Below are positions 47,193 to 56,791 of a stretch of DNA of 64,000 bases, one piece after another. Position 1 is the first letter of the stretch. Each line of letters starts with the position of its first letter. The position numbers were made by a program, and so were the translations under genes. The notes beneath the pieces are model-generated. The model worked only from the letters and a program-made list of their open reading frames with translations, ran no database searches and was not told the origin of the DNA. Origin of the DNA: Variovorax sp. RA8 (GTDB lineage: Bacteria > Pseudomonadota > Gammaproteobacteria > Burkholderiales > Burkholderiaceae_C); contig NZ_LR594662.1 of NCBI RefSeq assembly GCF_901827175.1, forward strand, positions 4,836,001 through 4,900,000. The letters run 5' to 3'.

Positions 47193-48482
47193 CTAGTGGC
47201 CGGCGGTCTTGCCGCGCGAGATGTCCATGACCATGCGCGCCGCCAGGTAGAGCCGCGGCTCGATCGAATCGATCAGCACGTACTCGGCATCGGCCGAATG
47301 CGCGCCGAAGCCCTGCAGACCGAAGCGCTCCACCACCGGGGCCTTGGTCTGCAGCGCGGCAAAGGCCGCGTCGGTGCCGCCGCCGGCCACCTTGTCGTCC
47401 GCGCCCAGATCACGGCCCAGTTCCTTGTAGACCGCCTGCGCATGCGCGGCGAGCGCGCGCGACGCGTCCGTGGCCTCCAGCGGCGGACGGCGGCGCTCGA
47501 ACTTCATCTCGACCTTGGCCTCGGGGATCAGCTGCTTCTTCACCCGCTCCTGCACCTGCTTCTCGATGCGGTCGTAGTCGCTGACCTTGAGCACCCGCAC
47601 ATCGGCGGCGGCGCTGGCCGAAGCCGGGATCACGTTGCGGTTGGTGCCCGACTTCGAGATGGTCCAGTTCATCTTGAGCCCGGTCGCCGGATCGGACAGG
47701 TCGCGCATCTGCAGGATCTGGTGCGAGAGCTCGTACAGCGCATTCACACCCAGCTCGGGCGCCGAGCCCGCGTGCGAGGCCTTGCCCGTGACGTTGAGCG
47801 ACACCGAGGCGATGCCTGCGGTGGCCAGCGAGAGCTTGTCTTCCTTGACCGAGGCGCCTTCGTACGACATCACCACGTCGTGCTCCGCGCCGAGCCGGCT
47901 GATGAGCGCGCGCGAACCGGGCGAGCTGATTTCCTCGTCGCCGTTGATCAGTACCGTGAGCGTGCCGTATTCCTTGAAGTCCAGCGCCTTCAGCAGCGCC
48001 ACCGCGTGCAGGATGACGGCCACGCCCTGCTTGTCGTCGGCAATGCCCAGGCCGTAGGCCTTGTCGCCCTCGATGCGGAAGGGCTGCTTGTTCAGCATGC
48101 CGATCTGATAGACCGTGTCCATGTGGGCGATCAGCATGATCTTCTTGCTGCCGGTGCCCTTGAAGGTGGCGCGCACCGCCTTGCCGATCTTCTCCGGCGT
48201 GTCCCCCATGCGGTAGGCCTCGGCCGTGGGGTCGACCAGCTCGACCTGGCCGCCCATCGCCTTGAGGCGCTCGGCGATCAGGTTGGCGATCTTGTCCAGG
48301 CCTTCGAGGTCGCGGCTGCCCGATTCGATGGAGACCAGCTGCTTCAGGGTTTCGAGCAGGGCAGGCTTTTCCTTGGCGGCCAGCGCGGCGATGCGCTCGT
48401 CGGGTGCGGCGCAGGCGATGCCCAGCCAGGCGGCGCAGAGGGCGCCAAGTGCGAAGGTGCGGAGGCGATGCGAGAGCTTCAT
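47193..48482 (-). CDS. Exported M20-family metallopeptidase (CPG2-like)
   Basis: Predicted 429-residue periplasmic zinc peptidase resembling glutamate carboxypeptidase (CPG2), which removes C-terminal glutamate from folates and peptides. Signal peptide at residues 1-25 (ALCAAWLGIACAAPD). Zinc-site motifs are IAHMDTVYQIG (His, Asp), GIADDKQG (bridging Asp), INGDEEISSPGS (Glu pair) and the final AHSADAEYV (His). The dimerisation domain occupies the middle third. The order, LysR then peptidase on one strand, gives it a plausible regulator. Substrate not fixed. Confidence 0.92.
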   Translation of the reverse strand: MKLSHRLRTFALGALCAAWLGIACAAPDERIAALAAKEKPALLETLKQLVSIESGSRDLEGLDKIANLIAERLKAMGGQVELVDPTAEAYRMGDTPEKIGKAVRATFKGTGSKKIMLIAHMDTVYQIGMLNKQPFRIEGDKAYGLGIADDKQGVAVILHAVALLKALDFKEYGTLTVLINGDEEISSPGSRALISRLGAEHDVVMSYEGASVKEDKLSLATAGIASVSLNVTGKASHAGSAPELGVNALYELSHQILQMRDLSDPATGLKMNWTISKSGTNRNVIPASASAAADVRVLKVSDYDRIEKQVQERVKKQLIPEAKVEMKFERRRPPLEATDASRALAAHAQAVYKELGRDLGADDKVAGGGTDAAFAALQTKAPVVERFGLQGFGAHSADAEYVLIDSIEPRLYLAARMVMDISRGKTAGH

Positions 48483-48513
48483 TCGTTTGTCTTTCCTTGG
48501 GTTCTTTCTTCTT

Positions 48514-51306
48514 TCAATGGGCCTTGTCCCAATTGGGACCAAAGCCGATTTCTGCGAGCAGCGGGACCTTGAGCTCCGCCACGCCGGCCATGAGTCGCGG
48601 GATTTCGCTGCGGACCCATTCGACTTCATCCTCGGGCACCTCGAACACCAGTTCGTCATGCACCTGCATGATCATCTTCGTGCGGCGCTGCTCGGCGTCG
48701 AGCACGTCCTGCACCTTGACCATGCTGAGCTTGATCAGGTCGGCCGCCGTGCCCTGCATCGGCGCGTTGATGGCGGCGCGCTCGGCGCCGCCGCGGCGCG
48801 GGCCGTTGGGCGAGTTGATCTCGGGCAGGTAGAGGCGCCGGCCGAACACCGTCTCCACATAGCCCCGCTGCTTGGCCAGCGCCTTGGTCTCGTCCATGTA
48901 GATCTTCACGCCCGGGTAGCGGGCGAAGTAGCGGTCGATGTAGGAGGCCGCGGCCTTGGTCTCGATGCCGAGGTTGCGCGCCAGGCCGAAGCTGCTCATG
49001 CCGTAGATCAGCCCGAAGTTGATGACCTTGGCGTAGCGGCGCTGCTCGCTCGACACCTGGTCCACCGGCACGCCGAAGACCTCGGCCGCGGTCGCGCGGT
49101 GCACGTCGATGCCCTCCGTGAACGCGCGCAGCAGCGACGCGTCGCCGCTGATGTGGGCCATGATGCGCAGTTCGATCTGCGAGTAGTCGGAACTCGCGAT
49201 CACGCTGCCCGCCGGCGCCACGAAGGCCTCGCGCACGCGCCGGCCTTCGGGGGTGCGGATCGGGATGTTCTGGAGGTTGGGGTCGTTGCTGGACAGCCGC
49301 CCCGTCACCGCGACCGCCTGCGCGTAGTGCGTGTGCACGCGGCCCGAGCGCGGATGCGCCAGCTGGCCCAGCTTGTCGGTGTACGTGCCCTTGAGCTTGG
49401 ACAGGCCGCGGTGCTCGAGGATCTTGGCCGGCAGCGGGAAGTCCTCGGCCAGCTTCTCCAGCACCTCCTCGTCGGTGCTCGGCGCGCCGCTCGGCGTCTT
49501 CTTGATCACCGGCAGCCCCAGCTTGGTGAAGAAGACCTCGCCGATCTGCTTCGGCGAGCCCAGGTTGAAGGGCTGGCCCGCCAGCTCGTAGGCCTCCTGC
49601 TCCAGCGCCATGATGCGCTTGCCCAGCTCGTTGCTCTGGGCCGCCAGCGTGGGTGCGTCGATCAGCACGCCGTTGCGCTCGACGCGGTACAGCGTCTCGC
49701 TGGAGGCCATTTCCAGCTCGTAGACGAAGCGCAGCTTCTCGTCGGCCTGGAGCCTGGGCCAGAGCGCGAGGTGCACGTCCAGCGTCTGGTCGGAGTCCTC
49801 GCAGGCGTACTCGGCCGCCTTGTCGATCGACACCTGGCTGAACGGGATCTGGTGCGCGCCCTTGCCGCACAGGTCCTCGTAGTCGATGCCGCTGCGGCCC
49901 AGGTGGCGCTCGGCCAGGCTGGCCAGGCCGTGCGGCTTGTGCACTTCAAGCACGTAGCTCTGCAGCATGGTGTCGTGCGCGTAGCCCTGCACCTCGATGC
50001 CGTGGTTGGCAAACACATGGCGGTCGTACTTGACGTGCTGGCCCAGCTTCTTCTTCGTGCCGTCCTCCAGCCAGGGCTTGAGCTTCGCGAGCACCTCGTC
50101 GCGAGGCAGTTGCGCCGGCGCGTCGCCGTAGTTGTGCGCCAGCGGGATGTAGGCCGCCTCGCCGGGCTTGACGCTGAAGCTGATGCCCACGATCTCGGCG
50201 TACATCTCGTCCAGCGAGGTGGTCTCGGTGTCCAGCGCGACCAGCTCGGCGGCCTCGACCTTCGCCAGCCAGGTGTCGAAGAGCGCCCAGTCGAGGACCG
50301 TGTCGTAGACCAGGTTGCTGGCCTTGGCCGCGGCGTTGGCGGCCGGCTCTTCCAGCAGGCCGGTGCCGCCCTCCGGGCCGCGCTTCGCCTTGTTCTCCTC
50401 GATGAGCTCGGGCGGGACTGCATGCGCCTCCAGCGTCTTCACCAGGCTCTTGAAGCCGTACTTCTCGTAGAAGCTCTTCAATGCATCGACCTGCTGCGGG
50501 CCGATGGCGATGCCGTCGAGCGCGGGCAGCCCGGGCACATGGCCGTCGAGCTCGCAATCGGTGCGGATGGTGACAAGCCGCTTGCCCTGCGGCAGCCAGT
50601 CGAGGGCCTTGCGCAGGTTCTCGCCGGCCTGGCCCTTGACCTCGCCGGCGCGGGCGATGAGCGCATCGAGCGAGCCGTACTCCAGCAGCCACTTGGCGGC
50701 CGTCTTCGGGCCCACCTTGTCTACCCCGGGCACGTTGTCGACGCTGTCGCCGACCAGCGTCTGGTAGTCGACCATCAGGCGGGGCGGCACGCCGAACTCG
50801 GCCGTGACGCCGGCCACGTCGCGCCTCTTGCCGCTCATGGTGTCGATGATGGTGACGTGCTCGTCGACCAGCTGGCTCAGGTCCTTGTCGCCGCTGGAGA
50901 CGATCACCTCCACGCCCTGGCTCGCCGCGGTGCGTGCCAGGGTGCCGATCACGTCGTCGGCCTCGATGTCGGGCACGCACAGCACCGGCCAGCCCAGGAG
51001 CTTGACGACTTCATGGATGGGCTCCACCTGGCTGCGCAGGTCATCGGGCATCGCGGAGCGGTTGGCCTTGTACTGGGGATACCACGCGTCCCTGAAAGTC
51101 TTTCCCGGCGCGTCGAAGATGCAGGCGGCGTAGTCGGCCCGCACCTCGCGGCGCAGCACCTGCAGCATGTTGATCATGCCGCGGATGGCGCCGGTCGCCG
51201 GGCTGCCGGGATCGCCCGGCACTGCGCGCAGATCGGGCATCGCGTGGAAGGCGCGGTAGAGGTAGCTCGAGCCATCCACGAGCAGCAATGTTTTCTTGTC
51301 GGTCAT
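48514..51306 (-). CDS. polA: DNA polymerase I
   Basis: Predicted 930-residue repair and replication polymerase. Domains in order: 5'-nuclease (residues 1-310, opening TLLLVDGSSYLYRAFHAMPD), 3'-5' exonuclease (about 345-530, with acidic DTETT and YACEDSD, so proofreading looks intact), and polymerase (motif A DYSQIELRIMAH, motif B RRYAKVINFGLIYGMSSFG, motif C MQVHDELVFEV). Normal length. Divergent from the DUF2782 gene. A plus-strand frame of about 1500 codons lies opposite it but is non-coding. Confidence 0.98.
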   Translation of the reverse strand: MTDKKTLLLVDGSSYLYRAFHAMPDLRAVPGDPGSPATGAIRGMINMLQVLRREVRADYAACIFDAPGKTFRDAWYPQYKANRSAMPDDLRSQVEPIHEVVKLLGWPVLCVPDIEADDVIGTLARTAASQGVEVIVSSGDKDLSQLVDEHVTIIDTMSGKRRDVAGVTAEFGVPPRLMVDYQTLVGDSVDNVPGVDKVGPKTAAKWLLEYGSLDALIARAGEVKGQAGENLRKALDWLPQGKRLVTIRTDCELDGHVPGLPALDGIAIGPQQVDALKSFYEKYGFKSLVKTLEAHAVPPELIEENKAKRGPEGGTGLLEEPAANAAAKASNLVYDTVLDWALFDTWLAKVEAAELVALDTETTSLDEMYAEIVGISFSVKPGEAAYIPLAHNYGDAPAQLPRDEVLAKLKPWLEDGTKKKLGQHVKYDRHVFANHGIEVQGYAHDTMLQSYVLEVHKPHGLASLAERHLGRSGIDYEDLCGKGAHQIPFSQVSIDKAAEYACEDSDQTLDVHLALWPRLQADEKLRFVYELEMASSETLYRVERNGVLIDAPTLAAQSNELGKRIMALEQEAYELAGQPFNLGSPKQIGEVFFTKLGLPVIKKTPSGAPSTDEEVLEKLAEDFPLPAKILEHRGLSKLKGTYTDKLGQLAHPRSGRVHTHYAQAVAVTGRLSSNDPNLQNIPIRTPEGRRVREAFVAPAGSVIASSDYSQIELRIMAHISGDASLLRAFTEGIDVHRATAAEVFGVPVDQVSSEQRRYAKVINFGLIYGMSSFGLARNLGIETKAAASYIDRYFARYPGVKIYMDETKALAKQRGYVETVFGRRLYLPEINSPNGPRRGGAERAAINAPMQGTAADLIKLSMVKVQDVLDAEQRRTKMIMQVHDELVFEVPEDEVEWVRSEIPRLMAGVAELKVPLLAEIGFGPNWDKAH

Positions 51307-51391
51307 CGGAGCATTTTGCCGCGCCGCGTCCGAGCGCCCGCACGACGCCGAACGTCGCTGCGCGCTGACAGCGAGGCACGGGGCCGCCGCC

Positions 51392-51397
51392 TACAAT
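51392..51397 (+). promoter_or_regulatory. -10 box directly before the DUF2782 start
   Basis: TACAAT ends 6 bases before the ATG at 51404, so transcription would begin at or next to the start codon. A CTGACA at 51365-51370 could be a -35 but the spacer would be 21 bases, longer than normal. This suggests a leaderless message. Confidence 0.45.
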
Positions 51398-51403
51398 CGC
51401 CCC

Positions 51404-51760
51404 ATGTCTTCCACACCTCTTCTGCTTGCCCGCGGCGCCCTGCTGGCCGCGCTGGCCGGTGCCGCACCGCTGGCCGCCGTTCATGCCCAGAGCGCGCCGC
51501 CGCCCGCCGAGGCCCAGGCCGCGCCCGAGCCGCCGCGCCGCAATCAGAAGATCGAGCACATCCACGTCGAAGATTCCGGTGCGCGCGTCGACGAGGTGCG
51601 CTACGGCGGCCAGACCCAGAGCATCACGGTCCAGCCGAAGGCGAACGTGCCCTCGTACGAGGTGCTGCCCAACAACACCGGGCGCGACCGGCAGGGCCAG
51701 TCCGAGACCGGCGGCGGCAACGGCAACGGCGCGCGCGTCTGGAACGTGCTCAAGTTCTGA
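51404..51760 (+). CDS. DUF2782 exported protein
   Basis: Predicted 118-residue protein with a signal peptide at residues 1-28 (cleavage near VHAQS). The conserved core is RRNQKIEHIHVEDSGARVDE then VRYGGQTQSITVQP, recognisable as DUF2782, a small family confined largely to Burkholderiales and regularly placed between polA and thrB. The C-terminus is glycine/asparagine-rich. A -10-like box lies so close that the message may be leaderless. Function unknown. Confidence 0.85.
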   Translation: MSSTPLLLARGALLAALAGAAPLAAVHAQSAPPPAEAQAAPEPPRRNQKIEHIHVEDSGARVDEVRYGGQTQSITVQPKANVPSYEVLPNNTGRDRQGQSETGGGNGNGARVWNVLKF

Positions 51761-51772
51761 GCACGGGCGGCC

Positions 51773-52822
51773 GTGGCGGTCTTTACCGAAGTCGGGTTCG
51801 ACGAAGCCGATGCGCTGGTCCAGCGCCTCGGCCTGGGCCCGCTGGCCGCGCTGCGAGGCATCGAGGGCGGCATCGAGAACACCAACTACTTCGCCAGCAC
51901 CGCGTCGGGCGAATTCGTCCTGACGCTGTTCGAGCGCCTGGGGCCGCAGCAGCTGCCCTACTACCTGTGCCTGATGAAGCATCTGGCCTCGCGCGGCATC
52001 CCGGTGCCCGGGCCGGTCGCCGACCCGGCAATCGAGCCGCTCGGCGGACATCCTCTCTCCGTCCCGGCCAATGCGCCCTGCGAGTTCCTGCACCGGGTCG
52101 CGGGCAAGCCGGCGGCGCTGGTGCAACGGCTCGCAGGCAAGAGCGAGCTGTCCCCCACCGCAGCGCACTGCGCCGAGCTGGGTCGTCTCCTGGCGCGCAT
52201 GCACCAGGCGGCGCGCGACTTTCCCCGCATCCAGCCCAACCTGCGCGGCCTGGCCTGGTGGAACGACACCGCGCCGGTGGTGCTGCCCCACCTCGAAGCA
52301 CCGCAGGCCGCGCTGCTGAAGAGCGAGCTGGCCTACCAGAACCACATCGCCCAATCCTCGGCCTACGCGGCGCTGCCGCGCGGCCCGGTGCACGCGGACC
52401 TGTTCCGAGACAACACCATGTTCGCCGTCGACGGCGACTCCCCGCGCCTGACGGGCGTGTTCGACTTCTACTTCGCCGGCACCGACACCTGGCTGTTCGA
52501 CCTGGCGGTGTGCCTCAACGACTGGGCCATCGATCTGCCCACCGGCCGGCACGACGCCGTACGCGCCGACGCGCTGCTGGCCGCGTACGGTACCGTGCGG
52601 CCGCTGACGGGTGCCGAGCGAGCCCTGCTGCCCGCGATGCTGCGCGCCGCGGCCCTGCGCTTCTGGATCTCGCGGCTGTGGGACTTCCACCTGCCACGCG
52701 AGGCGAGCATGCTCAAGCCCCATGACCCGACCCACTTCGAGCGCGTGCTGCGCGAACGCTCGCGGGCGCCGGCCACCCCCTTGTCTTCTTGCATCGCCGT
52801 CGGCGAGCCGCAGGCCGCCTGA
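51773..52822 (+). CDS. thrB: Homoserine kinase
   Basis: Predicted 349-residue kinase of the ThrB2 (choline-kinase-like) type phosphorylating homoserine in threonine synthesis. MAVFTEVGFDEADALVQRLG is the standard start, here from GTG at 51773. The active-site Brenner-type loop is HADLFRDNTMF and the magnesium loop GVFDFYFAG. A 13-base gap separates it from DUF2782. Length is a little above the usual 320 because of a longer C-terminus. Confidence 0.95.
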   Translation: MAVFTEVGFDEADALVQRLGLGPLAALRGIEGGIENTNYFASTASGEFVLTLFERLGPQQLPYYLCLMKHLASRGIPVPGPVADPAIEPLGGHPLSVPANAPCEFLHRVAGKPAALVQRLAGKSELSPTAAHCAELGRLLARMHQAARDFPRIQPNLRGLAWWNDTAPVVLPHLEAPQAALLKSELAYQNHIAQSSAYAALPRGPVHADLFRDNTMFAVDGDSPRLTGVFDFYFAGTDTWLFDLAVCLNDWAIDLPTGRHDAVRADALLAAYGTVRPLTGAERALLPAMLRAAALRFWISRLWDFHLPREASMLKPHDPTHFERVLRERSRAPATPLSSCIAVGEPQAA

Positions 52823-52848
52823 GGCTTGTTGAGCCCCGGCCTCCATCC

Positions 52849-53652
52849 ATGAAACTGAACCTCGTGCCGGCACGTACCGGCGCCGAATGGGTCCGCCTCG
52901 GGCTCAAGACCTTCTGGCGGCAGCCGCTGGCCTTCATTTCGCTCTTCTTCCTGTTCATGGCCTCGATCTCGATCGCCTCGCAGCTGCCGCTCATCGGCAG
53001 CGTGCTGGCCCCGATCCTGCTGCCCTTCATGACGCTGGGGCTGATGGTCGCCACCTCGGTCGCCTATGCCAACGACCGGCAGAAGCCGGCCGCGCCGGCC
53101 ATGTTCGCGGCCGCTGCCGAGGCGGTGCGCAACGAGTGGCGGCCAATGGTCGTGCTGGGCCTGATCTCGGCCGCCTATTTCGTCCTGGCAGTGGGCGTCT
53201 CGGCCCTGTTGGACGACGGGCAGCTGGCGCGCGCCTACCTGCTCGACGAGACGCTCTCGCCCGAGGTGATGGCCAGCAGCGACTTCCAGACCGCGCGCCT
53301 GTTCGTGATGGTGCTCAACCTGCCGCTCTCGCTCGCCATGTGGCATGCGCCGGCACTGGTGCACTGGCATCACGTCGAACCGGTGAAGAGCCTGTTCTTC
53401 AGCCTGGTCGCGTTGTTCCGCAACTTCGGCGCCTACGCGATGTTCTGCCTTTCGTGGTTCGGCGTGTTCTTGGTCGCGGGCATCGCCATCGGGCTGGTGG
53501 CCACGGTGCTGGTCGGTGTCGGCGCCGTCGGCATGGGCGGTGGCGCCTCGGCCATCGGCAGCGCGCTGATGATCGGAAGCGCCCTGGTGCTGGCGGCCAT
53601 GTCGCTGAGCTCGACCTGGTTCACCTTCAGGGACAGCTTCCAGGCGGATTGA
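52849..53652 (+). CDS. BPSS1780-type membrane protein
   Basis: Predicted 267-residue inner-membrane protein with about six hydrophobic segments, typical of the BPSS1780 family found beside thrB in Burkholderiales. The start at 52849 (MKLNLVPARTGAEWVRLGLK) gives the family N-terminus; the conserved opening ends in FWRQPLAFISLFF. Length matches the family. It has no known function. It is 26 bases after thrB and convergent with uvrD. Confidence 0.9.
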   Translation: MKLNLVPARTGAEWVRLGLKTFWRQPLAFISLFFLFMASISIASQLPLIGSVLAPILLPFMTLGLMVATSVAYANDRQKPAAPAMFAAAAEAVRNEWRPMVVLGLISAAYFVLAVGVSALLDDGQLARAYLLDETLSPEVMASSDFQTARLFVMVLNLPLSLAMWHAPALVHWHHVEPVKSLFFSLVALFRNFGAYAMFCLSWFGVFLVAGIAIGLVATVLVGVGAVGMGGGASAIGSALMIGSALVLAAMSLSSTWFTFRDSFQAD

Positions 53653-53707
53653 GTACGGGAACGAAAGCGGAACTCAGAGGACGCGAAGGCTTCTTTCCGC
53701 TCCCGCA

Positions 53708-56071
53708 CTAAACCGGCGTCAGCTTCGCCACCGACAGCGCCAGCCACTTGACGCCGTGGCGCGGAAAGTTGATCTGCGCCCGTGCATCGTCGCCGCTGCC
53801 CTCCAGCGCAAGCACGGTGCCCTCGCCGAACTTGTTGTGGAAGACCTGCATGCCCGAACGCAGGCCATGCGAAGGCGCGGCCTTCTGCGGTGGCACGGGT
53901 GGGCTGGCGAAGTTCTCCTTGCTGCCGTAGCTGGCGCCGCGCGTGCTCGCGTAGCCCCCACCGTAGCCAAAGGCCGAGGGCGTGAAGCCCTGGTTCTTCG
54001 GCGTCAGCCACTTGAGCGCGGACTCGGGCAGTTCGTCGAAGAAGCGGCTCTTGAGGTTGTAGCGGGTCTGGCCGTGCAGCATGCGGGTCTGCGAATGGCT
54101 CAGGTACAGGCGCTGGCGCGCGCGCGTGATGGCCACGTACATCAGCCGGCGTTCCTCCTCCAGGCTTTCGTGGTCCGACAGCGAGTTCTCGTGCGGAAAG
54201 AGGCCCTCCTCCATGCCGGTGATGAACACGCAGTCAAACTCCAGGCCCTTGGCCGCATGCACGGTCATCAGCTGCACCGCGTCCTGCCCGGCCTGCGCCT
54301 GGTTGTCGCCCGATTCCAGCGCGGCGTGGGTCAGAAAGGCGGCCAGCGGGCTCATGGTCTCGCCGGTCTCGGCGTCCGGCGCTAGCGGCTCGTCGGTGAC
54401 CGGCAGGTTCGGGTCGAGCCCCTGGCTGGCCGGCGACTGGCGCAGCTCGTCCACCGGCATCGCCACCGCGTCGCGCCCGAAGCCCTCCTGCGTGACGAAG
54501 CTCTCGGCCGCGTTGACCAGTTCCTCCAGGTTCTCGATGCGGTCGGCGCCTTCGCGCTCGCTGCGGTAGTGCTCGACCAGGCCGCTGTGCTGCAGCACCA
54601 GCTCGATGATCTCGCGCAGCGACAGACCCTGGGTCTGCTCGCGCAGCACGTCGATCTTGGCCACGAAGGCCGACAGGTTGGCACCGGCCTTGCCGCCGAC
54701 AGCGGCGACTGCGTCGTGCAGCGATCGGCCCGCGGCACGGGCGGCGTCCTGCAACTGCTCGATGCTGCGCGCGCCAATGCCGCGCGGCGGGAAGTTGACG
54801 ATGCGCAGGAAGCTGGTGTCGTCGTCCTTGTTCTCCAGCAACCGCAGGTAGGCCAGCGCGTGCTTGATCTCGGCGCGCTCGAAGAAGCGCAGGCCGCCGT
54901 ACACGCGGTAGGGCACGGCGGCATTGAAGAGCGCGGTCTCGATGACGCGGCTCTGCGCGTTGCTGCGGTAGAGCACCGCCATCTCCTTGCGCTCGATGCC
55001 GTCGCGCACGAGTTGACGCATCTCCTCGACCATCCACTGCGCCTCGGCGAAGTCGCTGGTGGATTCGTAGACGCGCACCGGCTCGCCGGGGCCCTGGTCG
55101 GTGCGCAGGTTCTTGCCCAGCCGCTTCTTGTTGTGGCTGATCAGCGCGTTGGCCGAGTCGAGGATGTTGCTGTAGCTGCGGTAATTCTGCTCCAGCTTGA
55201 TCTGGTGCGTGACCTCGAACTCCCGCACGAAGTCCGCCATGTTGCCCACGCGCGCGCCGCGGAAGGCGTAGATGCTCTGGTCGTCGTCGCCCACCGCGAG
55301 CACGCTGTTGTCGCCGGGCACGAAGCGGCCCTCCACCGTCTGGCCTGCCAGCATCTTGATCCAGGCGTATTGCAGGCGGTTGGTGTCCTGGAACTCGTCG
55401 ATGAGGATGTGGCGGAAGCGCCGCTGGTAGTGCTCGCGCACCGGGTCGTTGTCGCGCAGCAACTCGTAGCTGCGGAGCATCAGCTCGCCGAAGTCGACCA
55501 CGCCTTCCCGCTGACACTGCTCCTCGTAGAGCTGATAGAGCTCGACCTTCTTGCGGTCGTCTTCACTGCGGGCCTCGACGTCGCGCGGGCGCAAGCCGTC
55601 TTCCTTGGCGCCTGCGATGAACCACTGGGTCTGCTTGGCCGGGAAGCGCTCCTCGTCGACGTTGAACTGCTTCATCAGCCGCTTGATGGCCGAGAGCTGG
55701 TCCTGGGTGTCGAGGATCTGGAAGGTGGAAGGCAGCCCGGCCAGTTTCCAGTGCGCGCGCAGGAAACGGTTGCACAGGCCATGGAAGGTGCCGATCCACA
55801 TGCCGCGCACGTTGACGGGCAGCATGGCGGTGAGCCGCGCCATCATCTCCTTCGCCGCCTTGTTGGTGAAGGTGACGGCCAGGATGCCGCCAGGCGAAAC
55901 CTGGCCGGTCTGCAGCAGCCAGGCGATGCGGGTGGTCAGGACGCGGGTCTTGCCGGAGCCAGCGCCGGCGAGGATCAGGGCGTTGCCGGCGGGCAGCGTG
56001 ACGGCGGCGAGCTGCTCGGGGTTGAGGTTTTGCAGCAAGGGGGAGGCGGGCGCGGGGTCGTCGAACAGCAT
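53708..56071 (-). CDS. uvrD: UvrD/PcrA-type DNA helicase
   Basis: Predicted 787-residue superfamily 1A 3'-5' helicase acting in nucleotide excision and mismatch repair. Walker A is LILAGAGSGKTRVL (residues about 31-44); VGDDDQSIYAFRGARVGN (motif III), EQNYRS (motif IV), TVHAAKGLEFDCVFITGMEE (motif V) and VAITRARQRLYLS (motif VI) are all present. The C-terminus ends in a Tudor-like element GMQVFHNKFGEGTVLALEG as in UvrD/PcrA proteins. Normal length, no damage. Confidence 0.97.
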   Translation of the reverse strand: MLFDDPAPASPLLQNLNPEQLAAVTLPAGNALILAGAGSGKTRVLTTRIAWLLQTGQVSPGGILAVTFTNKAAKEMMARLTAMLPVNVRGMWIGTFHGLCNRFLRAHWKLAGLPSTFQILDTQDQLSAIKRLMKQFNVDEERFPAKQTQWFIAGAKEDGLRPRDVEARSEDDRKKVELYQLYEEQCQREGVVDFGELMLRSYELLRDNDPVREHYQRRFRHILIDEFQDTNRLQYAWIKMLAGQTVEGRFVPGDNSVLAVGDDDQSIYAFRGARVGNMADFVREFEVTHQIKLEQNYRSYSNILDSANALISHNKKRLGKNLRTDQGPGEPVRVYESTSDFAEAQWMVEEMRQLVRDGIERKEMAVLYRSNAQSRVIETALFNAAVPYRVYGGLRFFERAEIKHALAYLRLLENKDDDTSFLRIVNFPPRGIGARSIEQLQDAARAAGRSLHDAVAAVGGKAGANLSAFVAKIDVLREQTQGLSLREIIELVLQHSGLVEHYRSEREGADRIENLEELVNAAESFVTQEGFGRDAVAMPVDELRQSPASQGLDPNLPVTDEPLAPDAETGETMSPLAAFLTHAALESGDNQAQAGQDAVQLMTVHAAKGLEFDCVFITGMEEGLFPHENSLSDHESLEEERRLMYVAITRARQRLYLSHSQTRMLHGQTRYNLKSRFFDELPESALKWLTPKNQGFTPSAFGYGGGYASTRGASYGSKENFASPPVPPQKAAPSHGLRSGMQVFHNKFGEGTVLALEGSGDDARAQINFPRHGVKWLALSVAKLTPV

Positions 56072-56267
56072 GGTGCATTGTAGGAAGCGTGGTCTTGCAG
56101 GGCTCTCGGCGGGCTATCCCGCGGATCGCAGGGCAGATGGAACAGGTTCCGGCGGATCGTTACTCATCTCGCACAGGGTGGCGCGCATTGCGGGAGCCGT
56201 GCGGTTGATTCGTAAGCTGGCCAGTTAGGCGGACATCTACGCCACGACGCGACCAAAAAGGCCCGGC

Positions 56268-56780
56268 GTGTTGAAGCACGGATGGAACCAGCTGATGGGC
56301 CGCACCGAAACCCGCAAGCGCGCAGCGAACCAGGCCGGAGATCTGATCAAAGCCAAAGTCAAACAGGTTGCGGGCGCTGAACAGGCTCCGGGCATGGACA
56401 AAATGCTCACACGAGTGAGCAGCCAGATCTCGAAATGGGGTTCCGTCAATGCAAAGGACCTCCACCAACTGCTCGACGCCATCAAGGACGTGGAGAAGGC
56501 CAATGCTGCAAAGGAAGAACAACAGCGATGTGACATGGCCGTCAAGGGTGCCGCTCAGTTCGTCGTGGCAAGTGCCAGGCTTGACGTCCTGGGGCTGCCC
56601 CTAAAAGTGCTTGCGCCCGCGTTCAGGAAAAAATCAGCTTCCGATTTCCGGGCCTTCATCCTGGAAGCGAGCCGCGGCGACGAGAGCCCGCCCAACTATG
56701 CATTGGCCCGTGCGTTCGCCGAGCAATGGATCGAAGCCTCGCCGAAGGATGTGAACTGTGACGAAGAACCCGACATCTGA
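56268..56780 (+). CDS. Unrecognised 170-residue protein in a lower-GC island
   Basis: A frame open from just after a TAG at 56226, with GTG at 56268, TTG beside it and ATG at 56295 as possible starts; none has a good ribosome binding site. The product is basic at the N-terminus (RTETRKRAANQAGDLIKAKV), then helical and charged with EKANAAKEEQQRCDM, and ends acidic. No family is recognised. It lies 11 bases before the kinase remnant on the same strand, so the two were probably one operon. Base composition is visibly less GC-rich than uvrD and guaC to either side, suggesting acquisition. Confidence 0.5.
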   Translation: MLKHGWNQLMGRTETRKRAANQAGDLIKAKVKQVAGAEQAPGMDKMLTRVSSQISKWGSVNAKDLHQLLDAIKDVEKANAAKEEQQRCDMAVKGAAQFVVASARLDVLGLPLKVLAPAFRKKSASDFRAFILEASRGDESPPNYALARAFAEQWIEASPKDVNCDEEPDI

Positions 56781-56791
56781 TCGACAGCCTT

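Noticed and set aside
48226..52725. Open reading frame of about 1500 codons on the plus strand
   Set aside because: It lies antisense to polA and the M20 peptidase and reads through the DUF2782 and thrB genes in another frame; its composition (runs of Arg, Gly, His, Leu) is the usual shadow of high-GC genes, with no family motif.
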